Numbered from the stretch's first letter, positions 33,131-45,413 are shown. The stretch is DNA of 64,000 bases from Nageia nagi (GCA_050084985.1 JBITNC010000001.1:98332001-98396000); one strand, 5' to 3'. Notes: generated from the letters alone by a model not told the origin. Numbers and translations: made by a program.

Positions 33131-33900
33131 AACTCTACCAAGAAAGCAATATCTAGATTTTTAAAGGTCATGATTTTTAGAAGTATCCAAGATAGATGTG
33201 GAGGACCTTAAGAAAAACATCCATTGTCATGGGTTCATTATGATTCTAAAGATATAGTTCAGTATGATTCATCAACAATAAGAAAAGTTTGAGAAGCTTA
33301 AGAATGGTAAAAGTGATGAAGCAATGAATATGATTAAGAATCTCAAAAAAATTCTAGCCATGGAAATTATAAGAAACATATATGATGATACCATTAATGC
33401 TTGGGTGAAAGAACATAAGACCCATTTTGAAACCATAAAACTATAACCCTATAAAAAATATAGGTGTGTTGTAATGCTACTTGAATATTTAACTCTAGAA
33501 TGATGGGAGAACCTTATAGAGGATAGAGAAATAGAGACCAAGGATGTGCCTTGGAAAAATTTTCATGTAAAACAAGTTCATCATAGAAATGTTTGATGAA
33601 ATTGACAAAATTAGGTAAAGAAATAGGTCAGTTGAAGAATATCATAAGCAGTTTGTAAGATTAATTAAGTATGTTCCAAAGGTCTCAAAAGTACCAGTCA
33701 AGAAATTCCACAACCTTATAAGTGATTTAGACAATGATATTCTTGTAATGGCTAACATACATGCTCCAAAGACACTTTAAAAAAAATGAATTGGCCAAAT
33801 AGGTTGAGAACAACTTAGAGTTTAAGAGAAAATTTAAGATTTAATTGCATGATAAAAATGAAGAGCATCTAATAACACATGATCACCTAGTATAGAAAGG
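33131..33900 (+). pseudogene. Ty3/gypsy gag (capsid) remnant
   Basis: Plus strand with frameshifts reads VSKIDVEDLKKNIHCHGF, KFEKLKNGKSDEAMNMIKNL, NIYDDTINAWVKEHKTHFET, a LLEYLT segment, then PWKNFHVK (the usual T-W-E-x-F block), VEEYHKQFVRLIKYVPKV at about 33,626-33,680, VKKFHNLISDLDNDIL and MANIHAPKTL. The last parts match the retrotransposon gag pattern of YHxxFxRLxxYVPE followed by F..GL...I. Stops and at least three frameshifts are present. In an active element this would form the particle shell. Confidence 0.8.
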
Positions 33901-35080
33901 GATTTTTCAAGGAAAATTCCTTTGAAAATAAGGAATTGTTACTGCTAGAAGATTCTTTGGGAATCCATCCACCAATGTACATGTCAAGGGAAGAAGATGT
34001 TTTATCAGGGGAAATCAATTGAAGACTTAAATATAACAATGAAAAGCATAAAAAGGAAAGATAAGAAATATATATTGAAGAAAACTATATGGATGTTCCA
34101 TCAAGAATCAAAGAAAGAGTGAACCTAAAATGATTGAAGAATGAATATCAAGTCTAGGTTAAAAGATATCCATATGAAGATCAAAATGATTGAAAAGTTT
34201 TACAAAAGGACATGCAACTTGAATTAAAAGATTTTCAAAAAAAAAAAATATTTCAACTATCCAAATAAAATAGTTAGTTAGATAGTAGGACAAGAAGAAT
34301 TACCTCCAAGAAGACTTTTAGAGTAAAATTTGGGAGTAATAAGAAAGTACTACATTAAAAATATAGTATGAATTTCCTAAGGACTAGAGGTATAATGTCC
34401 AAAACTTTAATGAATCTTGGATACCAAATTATCAATGGGGAAATAAGTTAACCAAAAAGGATAAAATTTTAAGAATCATGGATAAATTTAGTATAGTAAA
34501 AGAGAATAACGTTAGAAATAAACATATCTAAATTATATATTTATCTTGAATTAATCTAACCTTTAAAGAAGAAAAAGGTTAGAATAAGAGAAATGATGAA
34601 ACAATATAGCAAATTTGATCATGAAGTTATTCATCAAGAGAGATGATGAAGTTTGAACTAAGGTAAATCCTTAAAATCTTAGTGAATTAAAAGATAGTTA
34701 GATTGAGAATCCTAATTATGCATACTTATTCCTAGAATTTTAGAATATTAAATAAGGTAATGAATGCCAAGGTGGTTATTAGTAGGCCTATTTTTTAAAT
34801 AAAGTTAAGATAAATTGACTAAATGAGAGTTTAGGAGACTCACTTTTATATGTAATAATCTAAGACTACTCAATCCGGTCAATTTGCACATAATAAAGGA
34901 TAAAAATTAATACCCTTTGAAAATAGGTAGGGTTAAGGGTGCAAGATTTACCTTCATGATGATATCTTAAGGACTAGGTTAGGGTCAAAAAAGATATATG
35001 AAGGAAAGAGAGGAATAGCTTAACTAACAATTTATTTTCAAAAAGGAAAATTATGGAAATGATTCTTCCATTAGTGATAA
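33901..35080 (+). other. Remnant downstream of gag, pol not recognisable
   Basis: This is where zinc knuckle, protease and pol should be, but only about 1.4 kb separates gag from the polypurine tract. No protease, RT, RNase H or integrase motif can be read. The element is therefore internally deleted, or it was a gag-only derivative. Confidence 0.4.
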
Positions 35081-35267
35081 AAATTCAAGAATGATGCCAT
35101 GAGAATTCAAGAAAGCACTTTGAAACCTTGTGAATGTGTGATGTGTTACATCATGTTATGGTATGAATACCTTATGTTATGATAAAATTTATTTCATTAT
35201 TGTGTATGTAAAATAAAATAAGAGAACTCTAAACTATTGTAGTTAACACAAGATACTATGTTAATCC

Positions 35268-35280
35268 AAGAGGGGAAGGA
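35268..35280 (+). promoter_or_regulatory. Polypurine tract
   Basis: aagaggggaagga directly precedes the TGTCACAACCC LTR start, as required for plus-strand priming in LTR retrotransposons. The same tract lies at 45,414-45,426 in copy B. Confidence 0.85.
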
Positions 35281-36046
35281 TGTCACAACCCAACTTCTTG
35301 ATGTACATTCCCTTGCTATATTCAAGACTATGTGGCATTTTTTTGATGTGAAATAAGAGGACATTGTGATATTTTATTTTAATTATGGTATTTTTTATGA
35401 CATTAATTTGAATTTTTCTCTTATGATAATATGATATTATCTATCCTTCTTTGTACAAAGATACTATCAAGGTGCATGTGTCTATGTGTGCAAGTGACAA
35501 GTATGAAGGTGAGATGCTCATGTATGGTTACAAGGATGATTGTTTGAGGTTGTATCCAAGATATTAGAATCCAAACTTAGGATACCTTTGATAGCCAAAG
35601 TTAGGATATCATGTAGTTGCATGAGGTGAGGATCAAAAGAGTCTCCTAAGATTCTTACTTTTGGTTATTTGTTGTGAAGATGCCACCAAGGACCCCTTGA
35701 TGGGAACTTTAGTAGGGGTAGGTGATTCATTGCACTTTCATTATGTATAGATATTAATTTAATTAATTAAAATATTAATTAAATTAGTAAGATTATGTAA
35801 ATAAGGATTAATTTAATTATTATGATTAATTAAATTAATAACTTTACAAAAATAATACTTAATACTTAAAAAAATATAATATAATAAATTAAAATAAAGT
35901 AATAAAATGAATATAATTAAGAGATAAGATTAAGGAAAAGATAAACTTGAAACATGGTCATGTAGGGTTAAGTGACAACTAAGAATTAAATGTCATGAAC
36001 ATAAAATATTATTATTTTATTAAAAAACCTTGATCCCTTGAAAAGT

Positions 36047-36054
36047 TATAAATA
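36047..36054 (+). promoter_or_regulatory. TATA box of the LTR promoter
   Basis: TATAAATA within gttataaatatacc, conserved at 46,193-46,200 in copy B. It lies about 770 bp into the LTR, so the U3 region would be of ordinary size and the rest would be R and U5. Confidence 0.55.
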
Positions 36055-38227
36055 TACCTTTAGAGCTCACATTTTAAGAGAAATTGCAAGTGATAGTGAT
36101 GCTTTGGAAAAATTGTGAGTCAAAGAAAGGGTTAGAATTTAACCTTATGATTTTCTTGATAATGAGGGTTTGATTCAAGATGAAGAGTTGAAGTCTTGGT
36201 GGCAAATTAGGTTGATTCTCTTCATGTTTCCCAACTTCATTTTCTCTGTATGCAATGCCATAAATTATTTTTGAAGAGAAAATGATTTTAGGATTGATTT
36301 TGGAGCTATTAAAAATAAATTTTGAGTGATTGATTTTAAGAAATTATATATAAATTTGATTGATGAAAATAGGGAGGATTTATGAAAAGAATTATTTGAT
36401 TTCATTTATGCCTGATTATTTCGGTTGCGATAAAAATTCTCACTATAGTTTTCTACTGAGTTTTGATTTACCTAATTTAAAAATAGACATGGTTATGAAT
36501 TGTGATTTAGTTTAAATTTAAATTCTAATTGGTAAGGTTTGATCTATGGTTATAGAAAAATCTGACTAGAATCTACAAGATCATGGTGATTTTAGAAATA
36601 ATTGTAAAATCTTTAATCATAGTGTGTCCTTAACAAAAAAGATCTAATTGTATGTGGTTTAGTCCAGCTTGGTTGATTAATTTTATTTTTAGAATCAATG
36701 ATTTTATGATTAAAGTGAATTAAACTCCAAAATTGATAAAACTCTTGGATGATTAATGTTTGAAGCCATATTGTTGGAAATTTGATCAAACATTAAAATG
36801 AAATTTTGGGTTGTAATATGATGTTTTCAACCTTGAACACATTGTATCCTAAAGGAAACATTACAAATTTGTAGATATTTAAAATTTGTACATTGTAAAA
36901 AAAAGGGGCTCAAACGGACACCCAAGTTAAAAGTTATGGCCAAAATACTATGGCATTCTCAAAGGCTAATTTTAGCCATAAGTCTACCAAAAGTTTAAAG
37001 GGTTAAAACTAATACTCCAAGAGGATATTTTGGAAATGAGTTAATATTTATAAGAAATTATGAAAAGGATAATTACTATAGAATAAATTCTAAAATAATT
37101 AAGAAATAGATTAATCATGAAGAAAGAGATCATGAATTACTAAGAGTTGTAGAGAAAGAATTTTGTAGACAATTAAGGATAATTATTATGGAACCAACGA
37201 CATAACCATTTGAGAAAATGGAACTTTATTCTTTGAAATTAAGAATTAAAGATATTTATTCCACTTTATTATCTAGTTATGAAGTGATTTTAACACTTTT
37301 AAGAATCTAAATTTGATTGATTCATTTCTCTTATTACTCTCTCATAAGATGGAAAAGTGTATTTTCTAAGTGAATTGAGTAACTAGGAATGGAGTAGCAT
37401 TGTAGGTATCTTTTGAGATTATTGCATGAGTATATGCATAGTAAATAAAACCTATTATGATCCAAATAACCACCATGAGCTACTATTTCCAAGGAAGGTT
37501 GATTTGTGCTTATGAGGGATCCTTGCTTGTTCAATTGATTGAGGATGTAACTTCATACTTAATAAAGGATACTTGTATCAAGATTTTGTATATGTATTAA
37601 TGTAATAGCAAGATGATTTGTATGATCTTGTGTTACTATATATTACTAGAAAATGAGAAATTATTATGTATTATATATATATACAATGTGTAAGTTGGAG
37701 CCATGTATGGAATACCCTTATGATATATCGATGATATGTTAATAATATTCAAGATCCATTATTGATATGCTAAATGTTTGATGATTTTCCTAGTCATTTA
37801 TAAGAGCTTAAAATTATATTCATATGAATTGATTTACTAGGAAATTGAAGGTTAGATGAAATTAGATTATGATAACCATAATGGCTATTGAATGATATTG
37901 TAAAGAATATTATTATATGTTATTGGATGAATTGCATGTACGATGAAACATATCATTACTATTATATAATACATGTAAATGGTGATATGTAAACATAAGA
38001 GTCATTATTGCATGAGTAGAAGTGATGAATGATTATTAAAGGTATGAATAATTGTATAGATAAGAAAAATAATCTTTGATGTTTTGATCTATAATACACA
38101 TACCAAGTTAAGCATAACCAACTAGGATGGAACATATAGTTATGAAATAGTATGTGGTTAATCTTGGGAAATAATATTGAACCTTAGATAAACCATAGAT
38201 AAGTCTTGAGAATAATTTTATGAGATT

Positions 38228-38355
38228 AAGGAATTATCAAGCTAGAATAATTCAAGAAAATCTCAAGTAAATCAAGTAATTATCGAGTTATAATAATTCA
38301 AGGAGATCTCAATAGAACAAGGAATTATCGAATATGGATAATGTAAGGAGTTATC
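38228..38355 (+). repeat. Short subrepeats, about 45 bp, 3-4 units
   Basis: aaggaattatcaagctagaa recurs as aagtaattatcgagttataa, aaggaattatcgaatatgga and aaggagttatcagcac at about 38,228, 38,274, 38,319 and 38,345. The same array is in copy B at about 48,304-48,430. Confidence 0.6.
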
Positions 38356-39672
38356 AGCACACATGACTTCAAGATGAGAATATTTATTATTGAGAAGGAT
38401 AATTGAGGAATTTTCAAGATTCGTCATGAAAGACCCTAAAGTACTTAAATTTATATACTTGAAGATGGCTATGATCAGGGTAGGTTAAGATACAATCAAC
38501 AAGAAAGAATGCTTCAAGATGGGTTTACAAAGCAAGAAGGCTATTATCTCATAAGATGAAAATTATAGGAAAAACATTTAGGATATTTAACGAGAAGGTT
38601 AAATATCAAGAGATAAATGATGTTATCATCTAATGATGAGATCATGACTCAAGAATAATGATACTTAAAACTATTATGTTATTTCAATCTCACAGTTCAC
38701 AAGTACCTTCTAAATTTTCAATATTGAAAGCCCATGTGTATTTGTATATTGGTTCAATTTTGTTTTCTCATTTCATGTGTGTTTATTGGGATAGGAGTTA
38801 AGTTTAGAATCAATTTTTAAGATGCAAAAATTGGATTTTGACATGTATAAAAACCATTGTTTAAAATTTATTATTTTAGGATGATGCCAATAATTTTTGG
38901 GCCAACATAATTTGATCTAAATTAAAGTAGTTTTTAAAATCCTTTTGGGGAAAGATAGTTAAGATATTGAATAATGTTAAGAATGTTTTTTCATATTTTT
39001 TAATGATTTATTTTTATTATTATTTTATTAGCCCTAATTACATTTTTTAATATTACTTTTTTTGGGCCAACATAACTTAATCTAAACTTATTCTTTTTTA
39101 TAATTATTTTTTATTTAGTACAAAATTATGTGTAGAATGTTGTCATATAATTTGTTTTTCATAATTCTAAAAAATAAAAAAGTTATTAAAAAAAAGACAA
39201 CCTACTTTTTCAAGTTTATGGACAAGTTTAATCGAAAATTAATTGAAAAATAGAAAATATAATCCAATTGTAAAAAAATTACATATTTTAAATCTACACT
39301 TTTTTTAAATCTATAATGGGTTTTAATTTTATAAAACAATTCTATAAAAAAATTATCAAATACATGTTAAAATCAATTGTTTTTTCCATTGCCATTGATA
39401 TGAACTTGCATGTACATGTCCAAGGCTAAGGATTGGCTCACCATGTCTCTCCCAAGCCAAAATACAAGGCAAACCCAAAGGGATGCAGATTTTAATATTA
39501 GAACAAGATCTTGCTACGAATGGGGTCCCATTATATACTAGGATCCCATTATTTAAAGTATAATGAATCCATGTGAAAAGGAACAAGATACCATTTTGCA
39601 TGAATTTGTAGTTTTTTAAAATGAGATCCTATTTTATAAAATGGAATCCCATTTTGTATGAGATTCCATTTT

Positions 39673-39813
39673 GTTTTGGGTTCTTGATACAAAATAAAAA
39701 TGGGATCTCGATATATGGTTCAGAAAATCAAACAAAATGGGATCTCATTTTATTCAAGTTCCTGAACCATATATTAGGATCCCATTTTTATTTTGGATCA
39801 GGAACCCAAAATA
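39673..39813. repeat. Palindrome with about 51-bp arms, copy A
   Basis: Left arm 39,673-39,723 (gttttgggttcttgatacaa ... tatggttcag) and right arm 39,762-39,813 (ctgaaccatatattaggatc ... ggaacccaaaat) are reverse complements with few mismatches and a 38-nt loop. Weaker pairing continues outward to about 39,610 and 39,880 because GGGATCCCATTTT-type words repeat on both sides. Copy B has it at 49,729-49,868. Confidence 0.85.
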
Positions 39814-39904
39814 AAACAGGATCTTAATTTTTACAACATGAGATCCCATTCTATAAAAAATAATTTAATTTTCCAATGTGTACTTTTAGTGGAACCAACA
39901 TCTT

Positions 39905-40275
39905 GTATGCACCCAATCATTTTGTATATACAACATGGTATGTACTTAGTTATAATTACATATCTTTTTTATGTTTTGATAGCATCTACCAACTTACCAT
40001 TTTTGAACTTGTTTATGTGTATTTTGGTAGTGAAGTTCAAAGCACCCTTGAGATATCTTACATGATAAACAAGGTCAATTTAATGCAAGTATAATTATTA
40101 ATCCTACAATTATAGGATATGCACAAAATTAAATATTATAGAGACTTCTAGGTAGATGCATTTGTCAACTATAAAATTGACTACATGATGAAACACTATA
40201 ATTTAATAAAGTGTTAAAAACAAGTCCAAAAGTAGTAAGTTGACAAAAATATATTTTTAATACTTAATAACTATT
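39905..40275. repeat. Satellite-monomer fragments in both orientations, copy A
   Basis: 39,905-40,010 (plus) matches the 268-bp monomer (ttgtatatacaacatggtat, atagcatctaccaacttacc). 40,205-40,275 (minus) matches it reversed (acaagtccaaaagtagtaag ttgac, then ctattcaacc). Together with the palindrome they look like pieces of one foldback-type element. Confidence 0.7.
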
Positions 40276-40467
40276 CAACCTAGAAATATAATAACTATGT
40301 TATCTTACCTCCACTATAAAGGTTGGATGTCTTTCCACCAAGATAACATATTCAAAACATCATGAATTAGATAAGTAAGATCTAGCTACATTTACAAGCT
40401 CTGAGTAGATATATCACCATTATACTTCAATATTGTTCCTAATATTACCATACAATGAAATTGGATG

Positions 40468-40470
<3 letters not shown>

Positions 40471-40520
<50 letters not shown>
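40471..40520. repeat. (TA)n microsatellite
   Basis: About 25 TA units; the matching tract in copy B (50,528-50,555) is about half as long. Confidence 0.97.
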
Positions 40521-40522
<2 letters not shown>

Positions 40523-40782
40523 GGCATAATGGGCGATAATGTTAGAGGCATTTTTTAATTTATAATTTCAATATGTATAACGGTACACACCTCTTCTAAA
40601 TAAATGTGTATTTTTTAAAAAATATCTAAAAAAATGGGTCAATGTACCCTCATAGAAAAATAAAAATAAATAAAATTAGGGTATTCATGTCAAAAGTAGG
40701 ACCAACCTTAATAGCCAAATCAAAAATATAAAATCTTGTATTTTAGAAAATTAGCTATGGGTTAGCCATTAATATTTTCCTT

Positions 40783-40785
<3 letters not shown>

Positions 40786-40818
<33 letters not shown>
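40786..40818. repeat. (TA)n microsatellite at the R repeat border
   Basis: About 16 TA units directly before the R repeat (starting agtccatggcc at 40,819). Copy B has the equivalent at 50,823-50,860. Confidence 0.95.
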
Positions 40819-40820
<2 letters not shown>

Positions 40821-41284
40821 TCCATGGCCAACACTTTAATTGGGCTCACTATGATTGAGCTCAGGTGTCTCGGGGAAACTGAGGAAAATGTATTTTGAAT
40901 AATTTTCCTATTGGAAGAATGCTTCAAGACTACACCCTTTTTCTTTATTAATTTAAGAAGAGATGGTTTTAAATTGACTCAATTTAACCCCTCTACATTG
41001 TGTTGGTTTTAACCATCTTGTAAAAAAACAATCCTAAAGTTAAATGTGGTGGTTATTCATTGTTGCATTATCTTTTTTGGTGGTGGATTTTGGGGCAACT
41101 TCTAACTACTACATTATATTTTTCATGTAATGATTTAATAATCTATATGGTGGTAGTTATTAGTTGTTGCTATAAAGGATCCACTTTTGGTGGCATCTGT
41201 ATAGATAGTGATGGATAATAATTATTAAAGCACTTTTGGGGGTTTAAAATATCAAAAAATACCCTTTTTGGTCTAGTATGCATT

Positions 41285-41470
41285 TATAGAGCGATGGAAT
41301 TATTTGACAAAATGTCCCATCATAATGAAATCTCATGGGATGCAAGGTTAGCAGGAAATGCATAAAATAAATGTATTGAAAAAATCTTATAAATTATCTA
41401 AGGGAATGCCAAACAAAATGGAATAATGATTTGTACAATAGTTTCCTATAAGTCTATCTTAGAGATATTG
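41285..41470 (+). pseudogene. PPR fragment inside the R repeat, copy A
   Basis: Plus strand reads RAMELFDKMSHHNEISWDAR, then LAGNA, a stop, NKCIEK and, in the next frame, KLSKGMPNK and TIVSYKSILEIL. This is one and a half PPR motifs. Downstream the reading becomes uncertain, although a KTFCKV-type stretch could be further decayed PPR. Confidence 0.7.
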
Positions 41471-42291
41471 CACTTGGATAGGTAAAAAATAAATCTGATG
41501 CAATAAGTGAGTGAATGAATGAGCTTCCCTTTAGAAGGGTAACATAGATAATGAAGGTTTCTAGGATTTGAAGACATTTTGCAAGGTGTAGAGTGTAGTG
41601 TGTTTATGCTTTTGTAGTAAACATGTGAAATGCCTACTTCAACTATCCATCTTGATAGCATTGTATGGAAGTATTATTTGCATTAACGTAGGGATTTCTA
41701 TTTGGGTGAGAAGTGATGTGATTGAATGATTATGCAAATTTAAGAAACAGAGGGCCTTTACCATCAAATATAAAGACACATACCTATGGAATTATAATCC
41801 TAATATTTATTAAATAAAAATTCAACAATAAAATACCATCGCTATATGCACAACTCATGACCTTACAATCATCTATTTCTACTTGTTAATATAGTTTAAA
41901 TTATAGAGGATGAATGCATCACAAAGAGGATTCTGCAAGGATTTGAGATCCCATAATATTGATTCCATTCCAAAAAAAATACCATTAAATATTTTAAGTA
42001 ACAAACCAAATATCAAAATATAGAAAACAAGATTAGGAAATAAAATTCAGATAGATTAAATAAATTACCAATTACCACATCAAATTCTAAATATATAATA
42101 GGGCTTCAAAATTGGGAAAGAGAATTAGAAAAGGGCTTACTTGATCCATAATGAGTAATTTCAATCAATAGAATGATTCCCTTGACTATCTTTGTTGCTT
42201 CACATTGATTTCTATTGTAACCTTGCAATATATTCTTTCCTTATTTATTCTTACAAAAACTAGATAAGGGTGTGTCGATATTAGTGCATGC

Positions 42292-42480
42292 TTATCCCAT
42301 ATCTCTAATCGAATCTAGATTATATTTTATGTTTAATGAATAAAAAATAGGGGGTGACCTTGAATCCTTTTCAGGTTGGATTTCCAAACATCCTTTCCTA
42401 AATATTTTCTCTAGAACATTCTTAACATTCTCATGCATAAGTGGTTTCATGGTGAATAATATTTGATGCATTTTAATCAC
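42292..42480 (-). other. 62-codon frame conserved among three repeat copies
   Basis: Starts MIKMHQILFTMKPLMHENVK and continues through KNVLEKIF, CLEIQPEKD and IFYSLNIKYNLDSIRD. The same frame is open at 52,335-52,523 and extends to 76 codons at 60,740-60,970. I do not recognise the family. It may be a remnant exon of the host gene the R repeat came from. Conservation could simply reflect the recent duplication. Confidence 0.25.
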
Positions 42481-43814
42481 ACAATGATAAAAAATATGAG
42501 TTTTGTAATTTTATCATGCTCCTTTTATTTATTTGATAATATGATATTCTCCCCTTACTTTCCACACATTTTCTTTCATATTTTTATCTTAATATATATG
42601 TAAGTGCCTAATCTAGTCATTATGCCTTTCATTAATTTTCTAACACAACCATTGTATGTATGCAGCTCAAATTTATCCATGCAACAAAATGAATCTATAG
42701 GGTTTTAAAAATATCACCAAACCCATTACAATGCTTTTTGGCAACAAACCATCACTTTGATGTAGCCAAAAAGAAATAAAAAAAACATCAAGGGTTTTAT
42801 CAAAACATGAAAACATCACCATGAATTACAATCTACACAGTAACAAGATCAATCAAAATTCATAACTTCAGTTAACATCACCACTAGAATCAATAATACC
42901 TATAGGGTATAATGATTACTTCTCCTACTTCCCATTTATCATTTGTGTATGGCTAGGACAAGCATCCAAACATCTCCAATAATATTTGAACTATTGAATC
43001 ATCTAATTACATACACACAGCTATATGAGGCTTAGGGGAGCCCTATGTTATGATTGAATCAACCTTCCTCATGCCATTTATCATTTCACTTGGCAAATAT
43101 AGGACCCTAACCATTTCCTACAACTTTCAATGACTAATTATCAGAGATGACTTCAGCGATGGGGCATCTACCTATTATAGCTATTTCCTCACCACAAATG
43201 CATTTTTATAATATTTAATATACCTAATTCATGAATAAATCATAAATAAGGGAATAAACCAACCATTCAAACCACATAAAATGTTATTTCCATCATTGAA
43301 TATGCTTATATTGCAGTTAAATCATAAGAGAGGGCATCAAAAACTCATGCAAACAATCCAAAAATATCATCTATCTTCTTCAAGTTCCTACCTTAGTGAA
43401 GATTTTTATGGGGGATGGCACTTGTGTGAAATGTATATGTCTCCTCACCACTTATTTTTAAATTACAATGTATTGATAAAGATATTTATGTCTAAATATA
43501 CTCCTTGTTGTAGTATAAAAAAATATGTTCAACAAATTTACTATAGCAATCTCGTTCAAGTGGATGAGCAGGGATGCCATTCAATTTTCAACTACAACAT
43601 CTAAACTTCAACACTCCAACACCTATAGTACCCTTTTGTAGTATCATTACTCCTCCAACAACTCCATGTAAGTATCTTCTTCATGCATCTTCTTAGTTTG
43701 TGAAGATATCTAGTTTATATATAGAAAGATCTACTAACTTGCTATTATTATTGCTATCATATATCATTTCTTAGAGAGATTCTATTATACCTATGGAAAT
43801 GTGGTATTGAGTGA

Positions 43815-43980
43815 TATGCATGCTTACCCAACCTTATTTTGTGAGTTTCCTATGGTGTGCATGCTTACCCAACATTATTCCATGAATACCCCATGGTGTG
43901 CTTTCTTACCTAACATTATTTTGTGAGTACCATGTGGTATACGTGCTTACCCAACATTATTTCATGAGTTCCCCATGTCA
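43815..43980. repeat. Minisatellite, 41-bp unit, 4 copies
   Basis: Units at about 43,818, 43,859, 43,900 and 43,941 share gcttacccaacattatt followed by a ccatgagtaccccatggtgt-type end. The spacing is exactly 41 bases. Confidence 0.85.
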
Positions 43981-44232
43981 TCACATATCTCTCTCTTGTA
44001 GATAATTTATTTTTTTATCTTATATCAATGCAATCTAGAAAGAATCCCAACTATGTAAATGATCCCATGAGGTTCATAAATGAGTAAGTTTTGATTCACT
44101 TGTAGAGAGTATAAGAGAAAATATTTGTAAATATCTAATATTTTGTGGCATTATTAGGGATACTTGATATATACCTAACTATTATATTCAATTTAACCTT
44201 ACAACTAGAGTGGTGCATGAACTCATTAATCC

Positions 44233-44836
44233 CACTAAATATCATAGCATGTATTTAGTGTAGGGTAATGTTGAATACCATAGATTCAGTATACCAACAT
44301 ATTTTGTATGTGAATAACCACTCATATCGTAATTTGTAAAGCATGAGGTATCTAATAGTTTATTTATATAAATAAGAGAATTAAATTTTAGTTTTGATAT
44401 TTATTGACTATATTTTCCTTTCAATTTATTCTATGCATTTATTCATGTATGAAAAATATATTCATTGTGTTTTCCAATAGAAAAACTAGTAAGATTTTGA
44501 GGGTCTTTTCTTTATCTTTGCACATCATTTCATCATAAGTATTTCATATTTGGAATGCCCTTATTTTTTATTTATAATAATATATTACACCCATACTTCT
44601 TATGAGATCTTCCACCCTTTACCTATATTTTTTCACACATAGTCAACTCAATCTATACAATTCCCTAATGAATATCTTCCTTCATTTCACTAAGAGTTGT
44701 TAGAGATTTATCAATTATTTAGAGTTGATTCTTGAAGCATTAGAAAGTAAAAAATTTCCCATTTATAAACATTTATAAAACTTTTTATATCCTATGACAA
44801 ATACAAAAGTTACATAATATTCATTTCACCCTTATA
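44233..44836 (+). repeat. Block shared with 58,799-59,392
   Basis: Starts aatcccactaaatatcatag and ends tcatttcaccctta. It contains gtagggtaatgttgaatacc, cattgtgttttccaatagaa and tcttccaccctt. It is the left-hand anchor showing that copy C belongs to the same duplication series. Confidence 0.88.
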
Positions 44837-45413
44837 TGCATCTTGTCAATGATTGAAATCTTTAGCGATTAAGCTATCTTATCGTTAAACTTCCTTTTCA
44901 ATATGTTTTATGTGTATTTGACCAATTAAAAGCTTATTAATTAAAATTTCTAACCATAAATAACATAAAATTTTCTTGATAAATGTCAAATTTACATCAC
45001 CCTAAAGGTGACTTTCAAAATGTCCAATTTGATTATTAGAAATTATATTGATGACATCAACTTGAGACCCTGATTCACTAGAGTTCTACTCATCCATTTT
45101 GGTTATAGGATACACTATTAGTTCACATATAAGAAATAAATACTATAAAATTCAATAATGATGCCATTAGAATTAAATAAAGCACAATAATTTATTGAAC
45201 CTTAGGATAAATTAGTAAAAAAAAAAAACTTTTGCCTAATTTATCTAGGGTATTTTGTTTTAAATTTTGAAACCTTGTGAATGTGTGATGTGTTCCATCA
45301 TGTTATGGTATGAATACCTTATGTAATGATAAAATTTATTTCATTATTATGTATGTAAAATAAAATAAGAGAACTCTAAACTATTGTAGTTAACACAAGT
45401 ACTATGTTAATCC

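Larger units (their letters stand above)
35281..38694 (+). mobile_element. 3' LTR of a Ty3/gypsy-type element, copy A
   Basis: The left end is firm: TGTCACAACCC follows a polypurine tract. A TATAAATA box lies at 36,047-36,054. The right end is a guess. The best TG...CA candidate is TCTCACA ending at 38,694, which would make the LTR about 3.4 kb, long but known for conifer gypsy elements. Subrepeats (about 38,228-38,355) would lie inside it. The sequence after that is also shared with copy B, so the duplication does not reveal the true boundary. Confidence 0.6.
35080..42641 (+). repeat. Large direct duplication, copy A
   Basis: Collinear with copy B (45,150-52,690) in the same orientation, with roughly 95% identity by eye. 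Shared landmarks in order: polypurine tract and LTR start, TATA box, the gggctcaaacggacacccaa phrase, about 45-bp subrepeats, a palindrome, satellite-monomer pieces, two (TA)n tracts, a PPR fragment and a conserved 62-codon minus-strand frame. Homology with B ends at 42,641 right after ttcattaattttct. Confidence 0.92.
40819..42641 (+). repeat. R repeat, copy A
   Basis: Shared with 50,861-52,690 and, from tgaggaaaa onward, with 59,405-61,150. Its left 460 bp are also found inverted at 27,625-28,093. It carries a PPR coding fragment at 41,285-41,470 and, on the minus strand, a 62-codon frame conserved in all three direct copies. It may be a captured piece of a PPR gene with flanks. Confidence 0.8.
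42642..45149. other. Spacer S between copies A and B
   Basis: Not shared with copy B. Its part 44,233-44,836 is shared with 58,799-59,392. A 107-codon plus-strand frame at 43,281-43,604 has no recognised domain and a composition typical of noncoding DNA here. Confidence 0.45.

Noticed and set aside
43281-43604. 107-codon plus-strand frame as a host gene
   Set aside because: No recognised domain, no homologous copy in the duplicated regions to test conservation, and chance frames of this size are expected in 64 kb of AT-rich DNA.
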